The translations under genes were made by a program, and so were the position numbers. Below are positions 46,740 to 59,435 of a DNA stretch of 64,000 nt, piece after piece. Position 1 is the first letter of the stretch; every line of letters begins with the position of its first letter. The stretch comes from Diadema setosum (taxonomy: Eukaryota > Echinodermata > Echinoidea > Diadematoida > Diadematidae): the NCBI RefSeq assembly GCF_964275005.1, contig NC_092695.1:9258197-9322196 (forward strand). Direction: 5' to 3'. Under the pieces are notes generated by a model, which was not told the origin of the DNA, searched no databases, and worked only from the letters and a program-made list of their open reading frames with translations.

Positions 46740-49700
46740 ACACACACAAACACACACACACACTTACATATTTTCAGTGTAGTCAGACAAATTGTCGAAG
46801 ACATATCTTTAGCATACATTGGCAACGCTGTATTCTATTCTGTGGCGATTTCACTTCATACCTAGGAGATTATTGTTTGATTTCGAATAAAATTTTATTA
46901 ACGCTGTATTAAAAATGTTCAGTTTTGACGTAGGATTAAATGCTTATATTATATTATGACTGTATTCATTAAAGGGGCATTCCAATGTCTTTTGTTAAAC
47001 ATTAAGTACTTTAGCAATGATTGACAGATGATGTCATCTCAAGAATATTGGTTTGGAAGGATTTTTTGTGGGCGTTCCCAAGTAATCTGAAGAAAAATAA
47101 AAGAAAAAAATTGTTAAAAGTATATGGAATGTTTCTAGATATTCGTTTTACCGCAAAAGTGATGTTTAGGGTATCATCAAAATGCATTTGGATTTCAGGG
47201 CCCCTTTAAAACAAGGACTACATCTGTTACGTCATAATTAAGAATTTGTAGGAAAATAAAATGCCGCTGAGTTTGTTTGACACGACTGATTAGTGAAGTT
47301 TCACGTTGTGTATCTTTCCAATTTGAGACATTATAGCGAAAGAAAAAAAAAAAATCTGCGCTCCAGTGACTGAGCACGTGATTTAGTGAAGGCAGTTGAA
47401 TGAGTGCCAAGAACGCGTACTTCATCAGTATGTGCACCACACTCGTGTGGTGGTCTTTTTTTTTTCACTGTTATGGGCATGTTGTTGTTGTTGTTGTTGT
47501 TTTCATTATTATCAAGATTGTTATGATCGTTTTCATTAGTTTCATCACTGTTTTTTTTACTTAATATCTTCTGCGATGATAAATATAATGTTTTTGCAAT
47601 AATTTGTGTGATCATGTGTCGTCATTGATTTCACTGCTGTTGCTGTCATCACTCAATATCGTATCATGATTATCATCAATATCAAAACATTTGTAGGTTA
47701 ATGTTATTTTTATTTCTTTTTTTTTTTCAGGGAGAGCAGCATCCGTGCGAAGGCGACCCCTGTAACTCGGGTAACCTGTGCATCGAGGAGTGTGTCCCAA
47801 ACGGCTTCACGTGCAAGTGCCCCGAGGGACTCATGGGACCCTTCTGTGACTGTAAGCTTTGGCTTTGTCTTGGCTTCATTTTGTCTCTACATTTTGCCGA
47901 AAATCTTACTGAACGCCAATTTTAATGTATGAAATGACATGCAGATTATAGCTTTGCGACAATACATCTGTACACAACAATAAATGTCATCAATTCTTTG
48001 GTGGGATAAAATGACTATTCATTTCATTTCATTTTACGAAAGAAATATGTTGGAGATTGCTCTCATAAAGCAGATCTTGACTACAAGTTTTGGCCTCAAC
48101 ACATGATATTCAGCACAAGCCTTCCCGACGTTAGACAAGAAAAGTATCGTTGATCGAGAGCATGTAAGAATACTTGTCGTGTGAATGGCATGCGTGTTTA
48201 AATTCAGGCTTGAAAGGCTTACAAATTTGAACTCTCGAACTTTTATCTTATGATTTTATTCCACAGTCGAGATGTTTGGCCAAGAACATTATGGAGAAAC
48301 AGAGAAGAGGAGAATAGAAATGAGAAATTATGGAAAGATCACAAAGGTGACAAGAACAACAATGCTGGTAATAATAACAGAAAAGGAGCATGAAACGGCA
48401 AAAAGATGGCGTTTTGGTTTCGAACTATCAAACTTTCAGCTGCATGCATTGTTTGATTGTTTATAGGCCTACTTTACATGGTATCCATGGTATCAGCGCC
48501 AGTAATAGTAATGCTGTTGAAAGCAAACAATGAAGCGCTTATACACTTATCAAACACATTTATCATTTTCTTCTTCTTAACTAAAAACAAACGAACAGCA
48601 CTTGCCCCTGTTGATGGAGGTTTTACGGAATGGGGCGAATGGTCGGAGTGCAGCGATAGCTGTCGCCGGACGCGCTACCGAAACTGTACGAATCCCCGCG
48701 TCGTGGCGGGCGGAAAGGACTGCGAGAACCCGAACACGGGAGTGAACGACTGCTCAGCACCTTGTACCGGTATGATCCAACAGTTCATTATAAAGTTCAT
48801 CCTAGCTTTTGTAGATTTAGATTCCATTCATTGATTTAATTTTCATTTCCCGCAATAATATTGTAACAACTCACATTCATGTCACCATAACGTAGCGGAA
48901 TTCAACAATTCATAAGAGGTCTTGATAATTCACTTCAAAGTAATCGGCTTTGATATCCAAAACTGTGTAGACTAATAATAGTTAATGAAAACATGAAATG
49001 CTGACCTTCACCGAATATTCAATAGATAATAACACCATGAAATCTACCGTAGATCTGAAATCTGCCGTCAGCATTATGGACTGCTCCCACTACCCCCAAC
49101 ATAGCATTCTCCTTCAACTGTTAGAGTATTTCTGTGTCAGAAAATATGCAAGGAAATATGGAACTTGAACTTATCTGGATATCGTTCTCCGCTTGCTCAC
49201 ACTATAAAGCAGTAACAAGCTTTAGGAATACACTTGCATTATCATAATATCGTTCGCCAAAAAGACCACTTTTCGTGTCCAGAATGCTTTTTTGAGATGA
49301 TCTAGTAACAATGGTTAACAAGAACTTCGTATTTGTTTTATACATGACTGCTGTATATTCCGTTACGGCTGTTATTCATTTGAGAAATATGGATAAAACT
49401 TAATTTCAAATTTCTCTTTTGCATTCTTTAATTTGAGAATAGAATTACATGCATTAAAACATAAGAAACAATAACAAATGATGATAACAATGCAAATATC
49501 CATCACTCCAATAGCCGCTTATGCCGCTCATCTAGACAAGTTTCTGCCATTGATATTCATTAAGTCGTCATTGTTGATTGTCGATCTTTCTTCACCCGCC
49601 AGTCTATCCACACATCAACTGCCTGAAGCAAAACGATTTCAAGAACGACCACGGCGCTGTCGAGGTCCTCGACGAGAGCGACATGACGGTGGATATGTGC

Positions 49701-52700
49701 ATCCAGCATTGCAGTTACTATGGTTACCGATTTGCTGGTGAGTGACTTCAATATAATGCCCGTAGTATATTTTTTTTATTTATATTATGATCCACAAAAC
49801 TTTCACTTAAGGGTTGAGTAGTTGTGAGCCGGATAGTGGGAGTGAAATTTACATACTATTGTCAAAACAGGTGTGAGATTAGAACTGTTATCTAATGGTG
49901 AAACTTAGATTCATTTCAAGATATTAAGTCATTATTACTGACGGGAGGCAAAGATTAAATTACTTAAAGTAAACAATAAAATACAATATGATATTACAAA
50001 ATACGTGATCATCACTGACCTATGTCGTTGACAGAATCTTGAATATAAGTGTTATCATATGCGACTATTTCATGGAAATTCTATTTTACGTAAAATTAAA
50101 CGCGTAATAATCACAAAACACCTGTCAGTCTGTTTAATCTGATCAATCATCAAATATATGATTTGAAATTCATCACAATTTATTCAATGAAGTACAACTA
50201 TATATCAATAAATTCTTACAAGAAAAGTGATATGTTCTGTAATTGCGATTGGCTTCCATCCCATCTACATTGTTTTGCTACAGAATTGCCCTGATTACTC
50301 TCTAGTTTTTTGTCACTTTAATGCAAGAGGTCTAGATCCGTTTCATTTTTGTTTTCTTTTTCTAAACTTCTATGAACGTTCAAAAACCGACCACCGACAG
50401 GTGTTATGGATACGAGCTGCCGATGCGCGCGCAACATGATGACGACACACACAGACGCCGAAGGTGCATCATGGGACTGTAGTACGGACTGCCCCGGCGA
50501 CGCCAGTCAGACGTGTGGCGGGAGTGGCTACGTGTCAATCTACGCTACAGGTAATTCATATAATCATAATGTTGTCTGATACCTGCAAATAAAGTTTAAG
50601 AATAAAGTACAATTTAAAATACTATGGGAGAAGTTTCATCAAAATCTTAAATTTCACTGTAAATTTCCTCTTTGTTGGAGGTTCAAATTACAAACCTCGT
50701 TTCTGATTTCCACCAGAGGTACAAATAATGAAGTTCTCTGAATAAGGCATTAAATTTAACAGGTGTGTTGAAAACTTGCTCCAGTAATAATAACGATAAC
50801 GATAGATCTAACCTTTAAAAAAAAAACAACAACAGTTCTAGAAAGCGACAAAACCCATAATAATTTCAACATAATATGCGCACCGTCATGAACGGAAGAA
50901 AGGCTTTGATCAAATGACCTAAGCTCGTATATATATGCTTCTTTCATCAGAATTCAGAAACGTACATAGATGTCACATTTTTATCACCTCACTCCAATTT
51001 TGTCGAGAGGATTTCCCCCCTTGAGTAACGTGTACATTCATGTATCATCGTCATTATGACTCAAGGAACTAACTACCGAGGGTGTTACAGAGGGATACCG
51101 CTAAACAGTGTCATCGTCATCGAGCCACAGTCCCCGACCACCGAAAGTCCCACGACAACGGATTCCGCGATGACAACAACGCAAAAACTGACGACCACGC
51201 AGCAGACTACGACAACGGAAAAGACAACGACAGCGGCTGGTTCGTTCATGATATAATAACATAACAATTACAAATATTCCTTTATCTGTACTGTTCGGCA
51301 ACGTTTTTGTTAGACAAGTGTGAAATGTTAAAACACGATACTAAAAAAAAAAAATGTTTATGCATTTTAGATAATTGGACATTCGCCTAGACGTCGGCAT
51401 GGTTTGAAAAAAAAAAAAAAAAAAAAACTTTCCCCGGCTAGTTTCCTAATTAGCCTTATAAAAAAAAACAAAAAACAAAAACAAAACAAAAACAAAAAAC
51501 AAAACATACAAAAATGCCACTCTCAAGTTGGTTATTATGACTGAAGTAAGATTAAACCAACATGATGTTCTGTACTTGTTAAACCAAAACAGAGAAAAAC
51601 ATGAAAGTTATTGGATGATGAAGATTAACACGTCTTCACAAAACAGTGACTATTTTGTCAAAATATGAGGATGCAAAGGTGATGATCTAAGGTTGCCATG
51701 ACAACACACTTTTCCATCGACATACACTCATGTTTTCAGCATAGTTTCTAACCAATACAAAGGAAAAATACATTATGTATACATGAGATCATTTCAAATC
51801 TATCACTAAAATGGAAAACGATAAGATATTCATTTAATAGCCCGCATGCAAGTAATTTAAACTGTTTACAAATTATATGTTTATATTTTTACCATATTTA
51901 TGTGTTTCGCGTGAGAGAAGAAGAAAAAATATATGATGACTATGTGTTGTTACACGGCATGTGTTTTTATACTTTATATCTTTAACCTTTGAATTTATCA
52001 AGGTGTCAAGATGTACTGTAATGCAGTGACGGTGTCGAGTTCTCATAGTATATATTTACCAAAGATAGTACCTTATATTCTATCAATACGCCTTTACTTA
52101 CTCTTGCAGGAGGAGTAACAGCGGGCAACTCGTCTGCCGGATCGAACATGACGGAGGGCAACAATACATCAAGTAAGAGACTAGAATTTTTTTTTTTTTA
52201 AAGATGTCTTTCAATAAGATGTGATAGATAGCTCTCGTCATATTTCTTATTTTTGTTGTTGTTGTTAATCGTTGTTGTTGTTCATTTTCCATCTGTGAAG
52301 ATGGCTGGATAGCCCATATTCAGCTACACAAAAGCTGGTCTTCCATGGGGTCCAGTTGGATGTGGGGTGGGACCACTTCACCGGGTTAGACACCCTGCTC
52401 TTTGCGATGAATGAATGAAGCGGGATCTTTTACGTGCATGAGCTGTGACTCTCTCATACACGGGACCTCCATTTTATGTCCTATCCGAGGGACAGAGTGT
52501 TTTGCCTCTTGCTAGAGGGGACGGTATGTTTACACACAACATTGCTCAGTCCAGACTCGGGTTCGAACCCGGGCCGCGTGATCGTGAGGCAGACGCGCTA
52601 CCGACTGAGCCGACTCACCGCCCTATCTTAAGCAGGTTATGTTTTTAAGCAGGTTATGTTCTGGAGTAGCAGTTTTATTGGATGCATTGTTCGTTCATTA

Positions 52701-55700
52701 TTTATTTCTTCATTCATTAAGCCTATCCCACACTAGGACGTAAAATAATGATGATAATAATAATAATGACATGTCCATAACATAAAAATGTAGGAAATAA
52801 CACAACATTAGTGTGCTTGACAAAAATCTTCATATTAATCATGCAACGAGATTATAACATCGCTTTATTGAAGAGATCACAATGACTCAAATACAGTCCC
52901 CATCGTCTCTGAAATTACACACACAATCTTGGCAAAACATAATTACGCATTCTAAGAATCCTAGGCAAGTGAATTTGATCGAAAGATAATTTTTTCTACT
53001 ATTTCACTAAGGGTTCACTACTGCCAGAACCACAACCATGCCCCGAACGACTCATGCACCGACGACCACGGAGGGTATGACGACCCAGGAAGCGACCACG
53101 ACCGCACCATATCCAGGCATCACGGTCAACGAATGCTTGGATGAGTGCGCGCTCATGGGGTACAACTACGCCTCGCTTCACAACGGGTCTTACTGTCTGT
53201 GTCATAATACCCTGGGCGGCCTTTCGCTCGAGTTCGGAGATGAAGCCAGCTGTAGCATCGAGTGCGCAGGCGGGAATGATTACGGTGGCGGTCTAATGTG
53301 TGGCGGAGACGGATACATCTCAGTGTTCCAGACTGCAGTATACGGTAACTACTGCTACCACTTTGGTCTCCTCTTTATACAGCGTAACAAGTATACATCA
53401 CAGAAGTAATATTTCATCACTGTGGGACACCGAGAATGACACACGATGATTCGTGTCATGCCTTTTGTCTAATCCTTAAAAACATAAACGAGCACAGCAA
53501 GTCAAGAAACAAAATCGTTGCATGAATCATACCGAAGAAATATTTTCATGAGCTGAAACTGATCATTGCTACAAAAATTATCAGTCATGATCTTGTTGAA
53601 TGAAAGGCTATTATTCTTACAATTATTATACATAAATAGATAAGATTCACTGGGAATCTTTATAGTGTTCATCTGTTTCAAACATCTATTTTGATCACTG
53701 GATTAAATAATATCGATAACTAACTTTCTTATTGCTAAAATTTCGCTCTGCCTTTTCAGTTACGATATCTATGTAGATTTATGCATTCATGTTCTTCTAC
53801 AGCTAATTGGACCAGAAAGCACATTGACGCTTTAGGATTTTATTTCTTCCTGTACAGACACGACCTCGTGGACGGACTGGTACAGCGGTGATTCACCCGA
53901 CGGGGACGGCGCCGATGACGAGAGTCTGAGCGCCTTCCAAGCGGCGCAGCCCTGGATATGCGACAACCCCGTCGACATCGAGTGCCGCACGACCGATGGC
54001 GTGCGATACGACAGGACAGGAGACACGCTGGCTATTCCGTGCACTCTTTCAGAAGGACTCAACTGCACTATGGTGGGTAATAATCATATCAGGGTGCTAA
54101 TAATCATATCAGGGTGCTACAAACCAACTTGTGCGCTTGCCTTCGGCAAGTAAAATTTACTTTTGGACATGTGTAGTATGATATAAATGACCTTCGCCAT
54201 AGTTAAAAGTATGAGACCCCATGTGTAAATATCTGTTCACGCTAGAAGGAAAATATACTTTGCAGTTTCTTAGACGTAGTGTTCAAAAGATATAGGACTT
54301 TCAAACAGAATACTTCTGGATCAAAAGTTGCTGAAAATAAAGATAAATTGATATACTGTATCGATGCTTTGGTTTTATTCGATATAGTGCTCATACAGTG
54401 CTTATGAATGACGTTTTGCGGTTCGGCATGCAGTTGTAAAGAAAAAAAATGCAAAAAGATTGTAATTTAATCTTCAATGATCTGACAGGAGGAGCAAATC
54501 ATTTACTTCAACCTCACCGTCAACATAACTGAATACGAAACTGTGACATCAAACCTTACGAGGGAGGTTGAGCAGTACGGGTGTGCCTTGTACGGTGTGG
54601 CGCCGAACGGGACCCTCGTCTACCTCGAGCCCTACCAGCCCCCGGTCACCCATCCTACGACCTCAGCCCCGACGAACCACGGCACTACGTCCTCCTACAC
54701 CACGACGGTGGCGTCCACCGGCTCGCCACTATACCTGAACACGACGGTGCAGTGTGCCAACGCCACCGTCGAGCTCGTCGACCTGGTGACCGTCAACCAG
54801 TCGACGGTGATCATGACATGGCGACTGACTCCGACCCCAGACAACCACTCGTGCGAAGACTACATGATTCGAGTGCAATGCAAAAAAGGTTAGTAAACAC
54901 AATACCATAAAGTTATGCTCCGAATCTGGAAATCCAGAACACCAAACTGATAAAGAATTTGCATATAGTAGGTCTATAGTACGCCGTTTATATTGCCGCC
55001 AGCTTGAATCATTTTTCAAGGCATGCATCAGCACGGCAGTATACAGTCATATCCTGTCGAAATCGAATCTCTTCTACCATGTGTTCATTATCCCCCTCAG
55101 CCAAAAAAGAGAGATCGATTAGCTTCATAACGAATGATAATGCAAAATGACGATTACCCCAAAACAAAATGAAATTAAAAAATCATACTTCCAGAAAAGT
55201 GTCTTCTGCCGTAATGATAACTGTATCAAAAGACAGTGGATGTCAGTTCTATCCCCGTAATCATTATGTTTAGCCCTGTTTATTCTTTGTGTAATGTGAA
55301 ATGTTACATATTAAAAGAGCAACACTATTGAGACCTAGTCCCTGTAGACACCGTCACAGCCACAGTATAAGTAAGTTAAGCAAGTACGTAAGTAAGTTAG
55401 TAGGAAGGTAAATAAGTGGTTAAGTAAGAAACATTTCCTTTAATACCAGCTCGTTACTATGACACTTTACATAGCGACAGTATGTGAATGCCATCTGTCG
55501 ATTTACATCAATGTGCACCCAGGAAGTTTAACAAAGATGTATTGCATTATCTATTAATCTTCTGTACTGGAACTTAGAGCAAGACAAATACATCGGATGC
55601 TACGGCAGCAGTGACGTCAGCGACCTAACCACCTCGCCTATGGTTCTGGACTCAGACATGTGCGCATCGTCCTGTAGGGAGGCCGGCTATCGCTACATGG

Positions 55701-58700
55701 GACTCAACAGTTTACTTGGCCAGTGCGCATGCGGGAATTCGATGGCCAATAAGATGGTTGACTACTCACTGTGCTCAAAGACCTGTGGCGTAAACAACGA
55801 GCCTTGTGGCGGGAACGGCACTCAATCCGTTTACTTTACAGGTACATGACTTTGTATATAAGCCTACATGGTATAAGCAGCATTTCAAATCCTGACGTTA
55901 GAACATTCTGTATATTCGCAAAAGCATGTGTCATAGGTAGGCCCTATACCTTTAACCTCAATTTTTAGGACAATATTGGAAAGTCCGTTCGAAAGTTAGA
56001 TTTATCTAAAGTTTTGATACCGCAATCGATGGATGAGAAAACTACAACCGTTTGTGATGTCGCACAGAATATAGAAAATGTCAACAGAATCCAACGTGAT
56101 TATTTTAATCTCCCGAGTATAATGACAGAACAACTTACCTCTTTCAGAAAGCAGGGGAATTATTAACATAAATATGTCGAAAGCAATAATATAAAGTCAA
56201 AATACGACGTGTACTTCTCATGCAAAAATTTTGTGTAATTCTCTTTGCGTATCATTATGACAGTCTTCTCATCCAGCGATGTCTGCATCGAAACTGTACT
56301 TGACTGTATAAACACCAGTAATGCAACTAAAACTTAAATATGGTTTCTGACCACTAATACGTTTAATAGATTGTAGTGCCTTTACGTATAAGTCAATGGA
56401 CCATATTATTATGGCGCTCGCGTTTAAATAATGCAAGGTGATCCTTGCTCGGGCATTATCAACTAGTAACAGCTATGTCACCCTTTATAGCCCCGTCAAT
56501 ATATTTTGAATATTGCCCTACATATTTTGCATGATCGTCCCAGGTTGCGAACTTCCATTTAACCTGAACAAAACGACCATGATGACTGGAACGCTCATGC
56601 ACAACAACGATGCCAGCGACGACTACGGAAGCTGGTTCTACCATCTCGACGAATCGGCAGGTCTCTCCATCGGAAACTTCACGAACAAGGGAGTGCAACT
56701 CGACTTCCAACTCGACGTCGATTTGGGAAGTGTGAAAACTGTCTCAAAGGTTAGCGAATATCATTTTGGAAGGGACATTGGCACAAGGCACGAACAAGAA
56801 ATGAGAGTTTATCTTAAGATAAGCAAAGCCTCAGTGCCAATTTCATGCATAATCGATTTCAAACCTACACCTTTTTGAAGTATAGAAAACTGGTAGATAT
56901 TTTATAATGGGTATACAAAATTCGTATTGATGAAAAGAATTTGATTGCATAATATTTTATTAATACTTTATTATCTTTTATTTACTTTTTGTTGTACTAT
57001 CATTATTATGTTATATGTTTTAGTGACAACGCTGCACACGCAGCGATTCGGCCCTGTCACAATAATAATCCCACCTTCGCAAGGTATCCGCTCTCGCACT
57101 TGTGTAAAGGATATCATGCTTTAAAAAAAGTAGAATTCGAACTCAGTACATAATGACTGAAAGTTTGTAAGTGTTTGACCACCACACCACAATTTTTCCG
57201 CGTGATTAATGCAAGACATATTTCTATTAGCGTATGTATACATACGTACATATACATGCATGCATACATACATACGGACGAACATATAAAACATACATAC
57301 ATACAAGCATACCTGTATTTACTCCAATTTTAGTAAAGTGTATATAGTGGGGCAGATATGTGAAAAAGATGCTCACATTCGGCGGAAAGTATGAAATTTT
57401 GCATGTAAGGGTATTTTCAGGCGCTGATTTCAAAAATTGCCGGATAAAAGAGATCTGGCCACGGGGTCGGCCGCCATTTTGAATTCCAATATGGCCGCCG
57501 TCAAAGATCCCTATCTTCAGTTCTGAATGACATTAGCCATTGGAATTTGATATATAAAAGCATAGTGTTATGATGACTTCAATAACACTTATTTGATATG
57601 TCTGACAAGCTGCACGGCAGCCAGTTTGAATTTTCATACATAATTTGCCATGTTGGAGTGTTGAAAATCTCTATCTCGGGTTTGTAAATTAGGCTACCTG
57701 ATTGAGCGCGCGTTTGTTACTGCTAGAGTGCGCGCTGCTGTATTTACATTGTGACGTCAGTGAAAGGGTGCATTATGCTTCCTTTTTGCTGCACTTTTTG
57801 ACATGCCCGTGAATGTTAGTCGTGATGTTCGTCTTCATAGCCACATTGGAATTCAAAATAGCAGGCATTGCGTTTGTCAGACACATCACATCAGTTAATA
57901 TTTTAACTCAGTATGTTAAAATACTTGTTTACACCTAATTTCAGGGTCACTCACCACTTAGAAATCGAGATAGGGATTTTGAATATTTCGTCGAGGTGGC
58001 CATATTGGAATTCAAAATGGCGGCCATTCGATGTTTGTCAGACACTCCAAATCAATCTGTCATCAAATTCAATGTGTCAAAACGCTCATGTATACCAAAT
58101 TTTGGTGCCACAGGTCATTCAGAACTGAAGTTAGGAATCTTTGAATTTGTTTTGTGATGGCGGCCATACTGGAATTCAAAATGGCGGCCGACCCCGTGGT
58201 CAGATCTCTTGGATCCGGCAATATTTGAAATCAGCGCCCCAAATACCCCTATATGCAAAATTTCATACTTTCCGCCGGATGTGAGCATTTCGACCAATTT
58301 TTGCTACATATCTGCCCTACTAATATTTTTATGAAACAAAAAGTCAAAAACAGAACAAAAAGTATATTATGCCTTTACACCTTTCTTTTTTTTCCCCCTT
58401 TTTTTCATGAGGGGGGTCTTTATCTGTATTCGAAATGTTGCATTGAAATATTTTCCTCTACACAGCTGAAGACCAAAGGCGTCTATATAAGTGGTGTTGA
58501 GGCATGGACCGGTGTGACGTCATTCACCATGGGCTACCGTGTCGACACTGATCACGACGTCGAACTCTTCACGGACCCAGGCAGCACGGAGGCCACGGTG
58601 AGTGCCAGTCTTTGGCAATTCGGGAAAAATGATATGTAATTTCTCTTTTTTATATCGCTTTTTGGACGGGAATCACAATTTATAAGACCCTATAATGAAA

Positions 58701-59402
58701 TATCTTATTTCCTTTACCCAAAGGTATGCGTTGTAATGAAATCCCCCTTCAGCTGCCCTTAATCGGCAATACGAAAACGAGGACGTGACTTAATCTTCTT
58801 TCATTACGTTGTATTTAGCTCCATTCAGTTTTGATGTACCGGTAGTCGTTACTTTAGCTAAGTGTTGATTCCTTCATCTTAAGGTGTGTATGTTACCATC
58901 ATCGCAATACTGTCTCTTTAATACGAAAAACAGTTGTTTTTATCATTGTCAGATGCAACGTTAATGATTAGTACATGCAATGAAATGCGGAGAGTGTACA
59001 GGTATATAGCAGGTAGGGCCTACGTATGATACCAATAATTGACTAACTAAAAGGTGTACATTTTTAACGAGATATAATGCATTCTTTATCAATGATAGAG
59101 ATTTGAGTCTGCATAAATAATGATGCGCCACAATGACCTGTAGTAATATGCTTCTGGTCGATCTGGCAAGGTAGATGAGACCAAAAAGTATTACGTAAAT
59201 CAAACGCCTTTCTTTTCGAAGTAGTATAGCAGAGAGCGCAAAGGTAGGCATTAGGGCTACAAACATTTTCTTTGAACAGATGTATCAGAGTTAAAAAGTG
59301 TCTTGACAGCATCGACAAACAAAACGAATTGTACCAACGTTTAATATGTTAGATAAAAATGAGATGGTAGAAAACAGGTCATCAAGGCAAAAGGCCAAAC
59401 TG

Positions 59403-59435
<33 letters not shown>

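Noticed and set aside
52555..52622. tRNA gene on the minus strand
   Set aside because: A good B box and D-arm-like sequence, but the acceptor and anticodon stems do not pair well and the segment continues into a SINE body.
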